Shown here in pieces: positions 1 through 6,097 of a DNA stretch of 6,337 nt (its first letter is position 1; each line of letters starts with the position of its first letter). The notes beneath the pieces were generated by a model that did not search any database, was not told where the DNA came from, and saw only the letters and a list, made by a program, of their open reading frames with translations. Source of the DNA: Gallionella sp. (GTDB taxonomy: Bacteria > Pseudomonadota > Gammaproteobacteria > Burkholderiales > Gallionellaceae); NCBI GenBank assembly GCA_030690245.1, contig JAUYGW010000035.1, positions 1 through 6,337 on the forward strand, given 5' to 3'. A program made the translations under genes and the position numbers.

Positions 1-561
1 GCCGATCGCCGCGAGGCCGGCCACGCCGGCGCCGGCGATGAAGACCTTGGCTGGAGGAACCTTGCCTGCGGCGGTGATCTGGCCGTTGAAGAAGCGGCCG
101 AAGGCATTGGCGGCCTCGATGACGGCGCGATAACCGGCGACGCCGGCCTGCGAGGTCAACGCGTCCATCTTCTGCGCGCGGGAAAGCTGGCGCGGCAGCG
201 CGTCGATGGCCAGCACGGTGGCTTTCTTCGCCGCGAGCTGCTGCATCAATTCCGGGTTTTGCGCCGGCCAGATGAAGCCGATCAGGGTGCCGCCTTCGCG
301 CATCAGGTCGACCTCTTCCGTTGTCGGCACGCCTACCTTGAAGACGATGTCGGACGAGGCCCACAGTTTGGCCGCGCCGTCGATAATTTCTGCGCCTGTG
401 GCGCGGTAAGTGTCGTCGCTGCAATTTGCCGCAGCGCCGGCGCCGGATTCGACGGCGACCTTGAAGCCCAGCTTGATGAGTTTTTCGACGACCTCAGGCA
501 CAGTTGCAACACGTTTTTCTCCCGCAGCAGTTTCCCGCGGAATTCCTATCATCAGAGTCAT
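1..561 (-). CDS. pntA: NAD(P) transhydrogenase subunit alpha, N-terminal part (cut by window edge)
   Basis: The first 187 residues are visible; the 3' end lies beyond position 1. The protein is the NAD(H)-binding domain I subunit of the membrane transhydrogenase, which uses the proton gradient to reduce NADP+ with NADH. The start MTLMIGIPRE matches the family N-terminus (IGIPRE). The RAQ...D loop that contacts NAD is at residues 128-133 (RAQKMD, then SQAGVAGYRA), and the Rossmann glycine motif AGAGVAGLAAIG is at 176-187. I chose the ATG at 561 because a GGGA stretch lies about 6 nt upstream; an in-frame ATG at 552 (MIGIPRE) is the alternative and fits the family start equally well. Alanine dehydrogenase shares the fold, but the RAQ loop and N-terminus favour PntA. 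Whether alpha is one chain or split into PntAa/PntAb cannot be told here. It follows the lyase gene on the same strand after a 219 bp gap. Confidence 0.93.
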   Translation of the reverse strand, partial: MTLMIGIPRETAAGEKRVATVPEVVEKLIKLGFKVAVESGAGAAANCSDDTYRATGAEIIDGAAKLWASSDIVFKVGVPTTEEVDLMREGGTLIGFIWPAQNPELMQQLAAKKATVLAIDALPRQLSRAQKMDALTSQAGVAGYRAVIEAANAFGRFFNGQITAAGKVPPAKVFIAGAGVAGLAAIG

Positions 562-573
562 GGAATTTCCCGT

Positions 574-681
574 TTAGGTTAAAGTTGATTCTGTCTGCCG
601 TTCCGGCTGGCACGCCGCTTCGGCTTGTATTTTTTGCTGCAACGTCAGGATGTTTTGCTGCATCGCCAGAATGTCGTTCAT
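574..681 (-). other. Doubtful 35-residue ORF between lyase gene and pntA
   Basis: An ATG at 681 opens a 35-codon frame (MNDILAMQQNILTLQQKIQA...) that ends 12 nt before the pntA ATG. The peptide is Gln/Leu-rich and would form an amphipathic helix. The same frame is open upstream, with no stop all the way back to the lyase TGA at 781-783, giving about 67 sense codons including a Lys-rich stretch (VKKAKKKVDSRKIFEV), but I find no ATG, GTG or TTG there. No proper ribosome binding site precedes 681 (a GGA abuts the ATG). I do not recognise the product. It may be a small leader gene, a remnant or chance. Confidence 0.2.
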
Positions 682-701
682 TCCGGATGCGCGGAAGCGC
701 G

Positions 702-731
702 ATGTTACTTCAAAAATCTTCCGGCTATCAA
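702..731 (-). promoter_or_regulatory. Weak candidate sigma70 promoter for pntA
   Basis: On the minus strand TTGATA (rc of 726-731, 5/6 to the -35 consensus) is followed after 18 bp by TAACAT (rc of 702-707, 4/6 to the -10 consensus). It is the best pair I saw in the 219 bp gap before pntA and would give a leader of about 130 nt. This is pattern matching by eye, so it is weak; pntA could also be read through from the lyase gene. Confidence 0.22.
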
Positions 732-780
732 CCTTCTTCTTCGCTTTTTTTACCGCCTCATGCGGCGCGAAAAATCGGGT

Positions 781-1785
781 TCAGGAAAAGAAGCGCTGAT
801 GGGCTTCGGGAGGGATGTTCATGCCTGTCGATTGCGCGCGTTGCAGCAGTTCCCAGTAATAGCGGTAGGAGGCGCGGTCATGCAGTTTGCCTTCCTGCTG
901 GATAGGGCCCCAGATGGCGTCCTGGGCGGCGATCAGCAGGGCGGCGGCCTCGTTGGCCTCGGCGAAATCCGGGCGCATGGCTTCGACGATAGGCTGGATC
1001 TGGGCCGGGTGGATGCTCCACATGCGCAGGAAGCCAAGCTCCTGCCGGGCGCGGCGGGCGTCTTCGCGCACCACGTTGACGTCGCGTATTTCGGTAGTGA
1101 CGTTGTGGCTGGGCACGACGCCGTTACCCAGTGCGGCGGCGGCGATCGCGCACTTGGCGCGCACGACCAGCGCATGGCTGAACTGGCCCGGCGAGCGCAT
1201 CGCGGCGGCGGGGATTGCGCCGTGATGTGCGGAGACGAAGTCCATCAGGCCGAAGTCGAGAACCTCGACATGGGGCAGGCGGGCGATCTCCCAGACTTCA
1301 TGCAGCGCGCCGGGCGTTTCGATCAACACATGAACGGGAATCTCGCGGGCGATGCCGTAGCGGTTTCTCAGTTCGTCGAGTGCGGTAATCTGCGTAGCAA
1401 CATCTTGGGTGTTTTCTGGTTTGGGCAATACGATGTAGGCCACGCGCTGCCCGGCCAGGCCGATGATAATTTCCAGTTCGTCGCGCCAGAACGGATGCCT
1501 GACGTCATGGATGCGGACACCGATGCGGGTGAAGCGGTTTTCGCCGGACTGGACCAGCTCGGCGATCATGGCCGCATGCTCCCGCTCTTTGCCTGCGGGC
1601 GCGCCGTCCTCACAGTCGGCGGTGATGTCGAAGATGGAGCGTCCCTCGACCGATAATTCGGCTTGAATCTGGAGTGCCTTGTGCAGCAGTTTCTCGCTGC
1701 CGGCAAAATGCTCGCACGCGGCAAGCCGTGGAAACGGCCGGCTGCCCGCGTAGAGTACGTCGGATGGGTGAGTAAGATTATTCAT
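781..1785 (-). CDS. CitE / HpcH-HpaI family CoA-ester lyase (malyl-CoA or citryl-CoA lyase-like)
   Basis: This 334-residue cytoplasmic enzyme belongs to the TIM-barrel citrate lyase beta / malyl-CoA lyase family, whose members cleave or form 3-hydroxy-acyl-CoA esters using Mg2+. Visible motifs: DITADCEDGAP at 53-63, the CoA/carboxylate-contacting Arg in GVRIH (R91), VLPKPE at 119-124, LIETPGAL at 154-161 with probable metal ligand E156, LDFGLMDF at 176-183 with probable second ligand D182 (26 residues after E156, as expected for CitE-like proteins), and SIHPAQI at 257-263. The N-terminus with PACEHFAGS-like residues 22-30 supports the ATG at 1785, although no Shine-Dalgarno is visible; the upstream 13 nt abut a palindromic repeat. 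No citrate lyase alpha, gamma or accessory genes are adjacent, so it is probably not the citrate lyase beta chain. The substrate (malyl-, methylmalyl- or citryl-CoA) cannot be decided from sequence alone. It follows pycB by 148 bp and may be co-transcribed. Confidence 0.9.
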   Translation of the reverse strand: MNNLTHPSDVLYAGSRPFPRLAACEHFAGSEKLLHKALQIQAELSVEGRSIFDITADCEDGAPAGKEREHAAMIAELVQSGENRFTRIGVRIHDVRHPFWRDELEIIIGLAGQRVAYIVLPKPENTQDVATQITALDELRNRYGIAREIPVHVLIETPGALHEVWEIARLPHVEVLDFGLMDFVSAHHGAIPAAAMRSPGQFSHALVVRAKCAIAAAALGNGVVPSHNVTTEIRDVNVVREDARRARQELGFLRMWSIHPAQIQPIVEAMRPDFAEANEAAALLIAAQDAIWGPIQQEGKLHDRASYRYYWELLQRAQSTGMNIPPEAHQRFFS

Positions 1786-1798
1786 CTTGAAAAATCAG

Positions 1799-1877
1799 TT
1801 AGCCACGGATACACACGGATTATCACGGATATAAACCTATTGATAATCTGTGTACATCAGTGTTTATCCGTGGCTAA
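1799..1877. repeat. 79 bp imperfect palindrome of 10 bp-phased CACGGAT units
   Basis: The ends TTAGCCACGGAT (1799-1810) and ATCCGTGGCTAA (1866-1877) are perfect 12 bp inverted repeats; pairing continues with 2 mismatches over the next 10 bp and then decays toward the centre. The left arm holds CACGGAT at 1804, 1814 and 1824, and the right arm holds its complement or variants at 1846, 1856 and 1866, so units sit exactly 10 bp apart. It resembles dispersed CACGGAT palindromes I know from environmental bacterial genomes (recollection, not a search). T tracts follow each side (1881-1890 on plus; rc of 1790-1794 on minus), so it could act as a weak bidirectional terminator. It fills most of the pycB-lyase gap and ends 13 bp before the lyase ATG. 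Confidence 0.85.
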
Positions 1878-1933
1878 TTGCGGTTTTTTAGCACACACGG
1901 TATTTCATCCTGCGCCTCTGGCTGAAAAAGGAA

Positions 1934-3769
1934 TTACTGGATCTCGACCAGGGTTTCGTCCGGCGCTACGCTGTCGCCTTTCTTGACATGGACGCTGATC
2001 ACGACACCGTCTATGGGCGCCTGGATTTCGTTTTCCATTTTCATGGCTTCGATGACCAGTATGCCATCGCCTGCCTCGACTTGGTCCCCGACTTTGACCT
2101 TGACGTCGATAATCGTGCCGGGCATGGCGGTCGCTATGCAGCCCTGATGGGACGGGCGCGGGCGCTCGGCGCCCGATGCCGGAGCCGCAGATTTTTTCTT
2201 GCCGTTGCTTGTTCCGCCGGAAACCTCGATTTCATTCAAGGTTTCGACGATGACTTCTTCCGAAATGCCGTCGACGGAAACGTAGAACGGACGCTGGGCT
2301 TCCCCGTGATGTCCGCTGCCGGTGAGTCTGATATGGAAGGTTTCGCCATGCAGCGTCACCTTGAACTCGTTGGGTGCGTAACGTTCGGAAGAGGTGGTGG
2401 CGGCCTCCCTGGTCAGCAAGGGTTCGGGCTTGAGCGTGCCGGCATTGCGTTCCTGCAGGAAGGTTTTTGCCAGTTCCGGGAACATCGCGTAAGTGAGGAC
2501 ATCTTCCTCGCTTTGGGCAAAGGTTTCACTCTCGATTTTGAGCTTGTTCATCTCATCTTCGATCAGATCTGCCGGGCGGCAGGTCACGACTTCCGCATCG
2601 CCGACCGCAAGTTTTCTGACTTGTTCGCTGACCTTGCCCGGCGCCTTGCCGTAGTGGCCGAGCAGGTAATTTTTGACTTCATTGGTGACCGATTTGTAGC
2701 GCGCGCCGGTCAGTACATTCATGACCGCCTGCGTGCCGACAATTTGCGAGGTTGGCGTAACCAGCGGCGGGTAACCCAGGTCTTCGCGCACCCGCGGGAT
2801 TTCGGCGAGCACTTCGTTCATGCGGTTGAGCGCGCCCGATTCCTTGAGCTGGTTGGACAGGTTGGAAATCATGCCGCCCGGCACATGGTTGACCAGTACG
2901 CGTGTGTCCACGCCGGTGAAGGCGCACTCGTACTGCCAGTATTTCTGGCGCACCTCATAGAAATAGGCAGTCACTTCCTGAAGTTTGGCCAGGTCGAGGC
3001 CGGTGTCGTATTCGGTGCCTTGCAGTGCGGCAACGATGCTCTCGGTCGAGGAATGGCTCGCACCTTCGCCGAAGGAAGAGTTGCAGGTATCCAGCATCGT
3101 GGCGCCCGCTTCCACGCCCTTGAGGAAACACATCGAAGACAGGCCGGAGGTGGAGTGGCTGTGCAGATGTATCGGCACAGCAACGGCGGCGCATATCGCC
3201 GTGACCAGTTCGGTGGTGGCGTAAGGTGTGAGCAGTCCGGCCATATCCTTGATGCAGATGGAGTCGCAACCCATGGCTTCCAGTTCGCGGGCCAGTTCGA
3301 CGAACTGGGGGATGCCGTGTACCGGGCTGGTGGTATAGCTGATGCAGCCTTCGGCGTGTTTGCCGGCTTTTTTCACCGCTTCGACGGAGACGCGCAAATT
3401 GCGCAGGTCATTCATCGCATCGAAAATGCGGAACACGTCCACGCCGTTGTTTGCGGACTTGCCGACAAATGCGCGCACCACGTCATCGGAATAGTGTCGG
3501 TAGCCGAGCAGGTTCTGGCCGCGCAACAGCATCTGGATGCGGCTGTTCGGCAATGCCTTGCGCAGTCTCTTGAGGCGCTCCCAAGGATCTTCTTTCAGGA
3601 AGCGCACGCAGGAATCAAAGGTCGCGCCTCCCCAGGCTTCCAGCGACCAGAAGCCGATGTCATCCAGCTTGGGGCAGATAGGCAGCATGTCTTCGGTGCG
3701 CATGCGCGTCGCGATCATGGATTGATGGCCGTCGCGCAGCACCAGTTCGGAAATAAGAATTTTTGCCAT
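1934..3769 (-). CDS. pycB: Pyruvate carboxylase subunit B (carboxyltransferase plus biotin carrier; OadA-like)
   Basis: The 611-residue protein carries the carboxyltransferase TIM barrel (about 1-300), the conserved PYC/OadA domain (about 300-470) and a C-terminal biotinyl domain (about 545-611) after an Ala/Pro/Lys linker (about 520-540). LRDGHQS at 11-17 supplies metal ligand D13, HLHSH at 201-205 supplies H203 and H205, and CIKDMAG at 172-178 supplies catalytic K174. These sit four positions before the known ligands of Vibrio OadA (D17, H207, H209, K178). The biotin attachment motif EAMKMEN has K577. It transfers the carboxyl group from biotin to pyruvate, giving oxaloacetate. OadA (oxaloacetate decarboxylase alpha) is very similar, but the neighbouring biotin carboxylase gene and the absence of oadB/oadG in view favour pyruvate carboxylase. 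The ATG at 3769 fits the MAKILISELVLRDGHQS family start, although no clear Shine-Dalgarno precedes it. Confidence 0.94.
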   Translation of the reverse strand: MAKILISELVLRDGHQSMIATRMRTEDMLPICPKLDDIGFWSLEAWGGATFDSCVRFLKEDPWERLKRLRKALPNSRIQMLLRGQNLLGYRHYSDDVVRAFVGKSANNGVDVFRIFDAMNDLRNLRVSVEAVKKAGKHAEGCISYTTSPVHGIPQFVELARELEAMGCDSICIKDMAGLLTPYATTELVTAICAAVAVPIHLHSHSTSGLSSMCFLKGVEAGATMLDTCNSSFGEGASHSSTESIVAALQGTEYDTGLDLAKLQEVTAYFYEVRQKYWQYECAFTGVDTRVLVNHVPGGMISNLSNQLKESGALNRMNEVLAEIPRVREDLGYPPLVTPTSQIVGTQAVMNVLTGARYKSVTNEVKNYLLGHYGKAPGKVSEQVRKLAVGDAEVVTCRPADLIEDEMNKLKIESETFAQSEEDVLTYAMFPELAKTFLQERNAGTLKPEPLLTREAATTSSERYAPNEFKVTLHGETFHIRLTGSGHHGEAQRPFYVSVDGISEEVIVETLNEIEVSGGTSNGKKKSAAPASGAERPRPSHQGCIATAMPGTIIDVKVKVGDQVEAGDGILVIEAMKMENEIQAPIDGVVISVHVKKGDSVAPDETLVEIQ

Positions 3770-3778
3770 GTGGTTAAC

Positions 3779-3804
3779 TTGATTAAATTTTACGGTTGAT
3801 TAAA
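3779..3804. repeat. Two 9 bp direct repeats upstream of pycB
   Basis: TTGATTAAA occurs at 3779-3787 and again at 3796-3804, 17 bp start to start, immediately upstream of the pycB ATG (3769). On the minus strand the intervening DNA contains TAAAAT (rc of 3787-3792), a 5/6 match to a -10 box, with TTGCCA (rc of 3812-3817) 19 bp further up. That could be a pycB promoter, but the spacing is long and the leader would be only about 10 nt. The repeats may be regulator half-sites or merely AT-rich chance. Confidence 0.35.
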
Positions 3805-3854
3805 ACGGGCATGGCAAAAATGCCGCCCATGTTGATGAAATCTGCCATGCCCGT
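3805..3854. repeat. 12 bp perfect inverted repeat in the pycA-pycB gap
   Basis: ACGGGCATGGCA (3805-3816) is exactly inverted at 3843-3854 (TGCCATGCCCGT), with 26 nt between. A competing smaller hairpin GGCA-AAAA-TGCC (3813-3824), flanked by GGGC (3807) and GCCC (3825), shares the left arm, so two mutually exclusive folds are possible in the pycA-pycB transcript. No T tract follows on the minus strand, so this is not a standard terminator. Confidence 0.75.
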
Positions 3855-3894
3855 CTCCCTCACCCCAACCCTCTCCCGCAAGCGGTAGAGGGAG
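3855..3894. repeat. REP-like hairpin element (CCCTCTCCCGC type)
   Basis: CCCTCT (3869-3874) pairs with AGAGGG (3887-3892) and CCGC (3876-3879) with GCGG (3882-3885), with one C/T mismatch between the two stem blocks and AA at the tip. It is preceded by CTCCCTCACCCCAA-type sequence (from about 3855). The composition matches REP-like elements common in beta- and gammaproteobacterial intergenic DNA (recollection). It lies 27 bp downstream of the pycA stop, where such hairpins often protect upstream mRNA from 3' exonucleases. Confidence 0.72.
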
Positions 3895-3921
3895 CAAACG
3901 AATCGCTCTGCGAGCTTCACG

Positions 3922-5340
3922 TTAGATGCCTTCGTGTGCCGCTATCGCGGCTGAAATGGCTGCGGCCCTGAGTTCCGGCGGGATTTTGGTGGTGTAATCG
4001 ACCAGCTCCGGATGAGACTCCACAAACCCGGTGTTGAAGTCCGCATTCCTGAAGTCGGGGTGTTTCAATATTTCCTGATAATACGGGATGGTTGTCTTGA
4101 CGCCATAGATCACCATGTCGTTAAGCGCGCGGCGGCCGCGATCGACGACCCCATCCCAGGTGAGCGCCCAGACGGTGAGCTTGGCGCACATGGAATCGAA
4201 ATAGGGCGGAATCTCATAGCCGCTAAACATGGCAGCGTCGATGCGCACACCGGGGCCGCCCGGCGCATAGTAACGGGTGATCTTGCCGAAGCTCGGCAAA
4301 AAGCCATTCTTGGGGTCTTCCGCATTGATGCGGAACTCTATTGCATAGCCGCGAAACCTGACGTCTTCCTGTTTGTATTGCAGCTCGAGGCCATTGGCGA
4401 TGCGAATCTGCTCCTGCACGATGTCGATGCCGGTAATGGTTTCCGTCACGGTGTGTTCAACCTGGATGCGGGTGTTCATTTCCATGAAATAGAAATTGTT
4501 GTCCTGGTCGAGCAGGAATTCGACCGTGCCCGCGTTTTCATAGCCCACCGCAAGGCTGGCCTTGACGGCCAGGCTACCGATGTATTCGCGCTGCTCCGGG
4601 GTGATCTGCGGCGAGGGAGCAATTTCGATCAGCTTCTGGTTGCGGCGCTGGATGGAGCAGTCGCGCTCGAACAGATGAATCACGTTGCCATGGCTGTCGC
4701 CCAGCACCTGCACTTCGATGTGCCGCGGGTCGACCACACATTTTTCCAGGAAGACTTCCGGCTGGCCAAAAGCCTTATTGGCTTCCGAGATCACGCGCTC
4801 ATAGTTGCCGAGGAGGTCTTTGTCGCTGTCGCAGCGGCGGATGCCGCGCCCGCCGCCGCCATTGGTGGCCTTGAGCATGATGGGGTAGCCGATTTTGTTG
4901 GCCAGTGCGCGCGCCTCTTCAACACCGGAGAGGTTGCCGTCGCTGCCCGGCACGCAAGGGACGCCGGCGGCGATCATCGCGTTGCGCGCCTGGACTTTGT
5001 CGCCCATCTGGCGGATGACCTTTGCTTTCGGACCGATGAACTTGATGCCGCGGCGCGCGCAAATTTCCGCCAATTCGGGATTCTCAGCAAGGAAACCATA
5101 GCCAGGATGCAGCGCATCGCATCCGGAGGTGGCGGCCAGATTGACAATGTTGTGTGCGTTAAGATAGCCGGCGACCGGTTCTGAGCCGATGTGGTAGGCC
5201 TCGTCCGCTTTTTTTACATGCAGCGCATGGCGGTCTGCATCCGTGTAGATGGCGACCGACTTGATGCCCATTTCAGAGCATGCGCGCACGATGCGAACGG
5301 CAATTTCACCGCGGTTGGCGACGAGTATTTTTTTAATCAC
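3922..5340 (-). CDS. pycA: Pyruvate carboxylase subunit A (biotin carboxylase)
   Basis: This 472-residue ATP-grasp biotin carboxylase uses ATP and bicarbonate to carboxylate the biotin on PycB. Motifs in order: the biotin carboxylase N-terminus ILVANRGEIAVRIVRA (5-20), HPGYGFLAEN (78-87), MGDKVQAR with ATP-binding K115 (112-119), LKATNGGGGRGIR with K157 and the Gly-rich loop (156-168), ERDCSIQRRNQKLIEIAPSP (225-244), metal ligands E274 and E287, and the catalytic EMNTRIQVEH (287-296, R291). RRNQ instead of the AccC-type RRHQ, together with IEIAPSP, is in my recollection typical of stand-alone PycA proteins, and the adjacent pycB gives the partner. Translation starts at a GTG (5338-5340); the family start at MIKKILVANRGE leaves no room for another start, and GGGA lies 6 nt upstream. 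Length matches the family. It is the first gene of the leftward cluster, with its own likely promoter. Confidence 0.94.
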   Translation of the reverse strand: MIKKILVANRGEIAVRIVRACSEMGIKSVAIYTDADRHALHVKKADEAYHIGSEPVAGYLNAHNIVNLAATSGCDALHPGYGFLAENPELAEICARRGIKFIGPKAKVIRQMGDKVQARNAMIAAGVPCVPGSDGNLSGVEEARALANKIGYPIMLKATNGGGGRGIRRCDSDKDLLGNYERVISEANKAFGQPEVFLEKCVVDPRHIEVQVLGDSHGNVIHLFERDCSIQRRNQKLIEIAPSPQITPEQREYIGSLAVKASLAVGYENAGTVEFLLDQDNNFYFMEMNTRIQVEHTVTETITGIDIVQEQIRIANGLELQYKQEDVRFRGYAIEFRINAEDPKNGFLPSFGKITRYYAPGGPGVRIDAAMFSGYEIPPYFDSMCAKLTVWALTWDGVVDRGRRALNDMVIYGVKTTIPYYQEILKHPDFRNADFNTGFVESHPELVDYTTKIPPELRAAAISAAIAAHEGI

Positions 5341-5440
5341 GAATTATCCCGAATTAGGCTGAATGTTGAAATCCGGCCGAATGATAGTTGAGTCGTATGT
5401 TTCTGTTCTGCGGGTTGCTGCCTGATTTTTTGAATGCGGC

Positions 5441-5470
5441 ATTATAGCGGCATCGCCCTGTCGTGCTCAA
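5441..5470 (-). promoter_or_regulatory. Likely sigma70 promoter for pycA
   Basis: On the minus strand a perfect -10 TATAAT (rc of 5441-5446) is preceded by TTGAGC (rc of 5465-5470, 4/6 to the -35 consensus) with an 18 bp spacer. Transcription would start near 5433-5435, giving a leader of about 95 nt before the GTG at 5340. It is the best promoter-like match I noticed in the window. Confidence 0.6.
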
Positions 5471-5473
5471 TGG

Positions 5474-5485
5474 CAATTCGAATTG
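5474..5485. promoter_or_regulatory. 12 bp perfect palindrome abutting the pycA promoter (possible operator)
   Basis: CAATTCGAATTG is a perfect 12 bp palindrome lying 3 bp upstream of the proposed pycA -35 box, a position suited to an activator or repressor dimer. I do not recognise the half-site CAATTC as that of a known regulator. Function is inference from position only. Confidence 0.35.
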
Positions 5486-5574
5486 ACCCGAGACCGGCCA
5501 GCACCGTAGTTATACAAAAGTCTTTGTCATAGAATCACTGCCCATAAGATTTTATTCATATCGTTTCGGGAGTG

Positions 5575-5724
5575 TTATGCCGCGCAAGCGTCCGATTGAC
5601 CCTTCAAGGAGACGGTACGCCTAAAGGCCGTGCGAGGTTGCGGCAAGGCGCAAAAAGTGGCAAGCGTCGCAGTGGCTGCCAGTAAAAAATTTCGCAGTGT
5701 AAATAGTTGAGATAGAATACGCAT
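5575..5724 (-). other. Doubtful 49-residue ORF with signal-like hydrophobic stretch
   Basis: From the ATG at 5724 the frame reads MRILSQLFTLRNFLLAATA..., a short basic start followed by a hydrophobic run to about residue 28 (TLATFCAL), then a polar tail ending QSDACAA. It could be read as a signal peptide with almost no mature protein. No Shine-Dalgarno precedes it, and the same frame is open upstream to 5892 with a non-hydrophobic extension. Probably a chance ORF or a decayed gene start. Confidence 0.15.
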
Positions 5725-5940
5725 TTTTAGGCTTGCTGGATTTGCTGGGCACGGGTGAATTGCGCCCCCTGTTGGCGTTTTGGTTGATATAAAGATTCTG
5801 GTTGCGGCATCACGTTCGCCTGCGGCGAATTGGGCTTTTTCTGAAACTTGCGTTTTACTCGGTCGGTTGCATGAATTGCGCCGCGCCGCCACAAAACTTC
5901 GCGCCCGCCAGCGGGCTATATCAATCAGGAGCGCTTCGCA

Positions 5941-6057
5941 GGGACGGGCTGCTTCATCGCCCAGCTCGCAATCGGGTCAAGGAGGGATGGGCTGTTTCAT
6001 CGTTCAACTCGCAAGCGGGTCAAGCAGGGATGCGCGGCTGTATCGCGCAACTCGCAA
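5941..6057. repeat. 43 bp tandem repeat, about 2.7 copies
   Basis: Copy 1 is 5941-5983, copy 2 is 5984-6026 and a degenerate partial copy 3 is 6027-6057. Copies 1 and 2 differ at about 7 of 43 positions without gaps; copy 3 keeps GGGATG, ATCG and CAACTCGCAA in register. The 43 bp unit is not a multiple of three, so each copy shifts reading frame, which argues against a coding repeat and explains the two overlapping frames that cross it. It lies about 110 bp upstream of the oxidoreductase start. Confidence 0.82.
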
Positions 6058-6097
6058 AATCCTGTGCAGCCATCACGCGAATTTATATGAATTATTC

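Noticed and set aside
737..776. Stem CCGC/GCGG with flanking T and A tracts downstream of the lyase stop, considered as a terminator
   Set aside because: In both strands the T tract precedes the stem and the A tract follows it, the opposite of an intrinsic terminator.
625..1656. Long plus-strand open frame (343 codons) opposite the lyase gene
   Set aside because: It is antisense to a gene with clear family motifs; its protein has no recognisable domain and is explained by GC-rich codon use on the other strand.
1934..3769. Oxaloacetate decarboxylase alpha subunit of a sodium pump (OadA)
   Set aside because: No OadB or OadG gene is next to it, and a PycA-type biotin carboxylase gene lies directly upstream on the same strand, which indicates pyruvate carboxylase.
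1988..3799. Very long plus-strand open frame (603 codons) opposite pycB
   Set aside because: Rich in His, Asp, Gly, Phe and Ala with no motif, as expected for the mirror of a GC-biased gene; pycB on the minus strand has all its catalytic residues.
4012..5184. Plus-strand open frame (390 codons) opposite pycA
   Set aside because: Antisense shadow of a gene with complete biotin carboxylase motifs.
5746..5764. Possible sigma54 promoter (GGCACG ... TTGC) upstream of nifJ
   Set aside because: The GG to GC spacing is 14 bp instead of the required 12, and it lies about 400 bp from the start codon.
5780..5800. FNR-like site suggested by TTGATATAAAG
   Set aside because: Only one half-site (TTGAT) matches; the second half does not resemble ATCAA at the required spacing.
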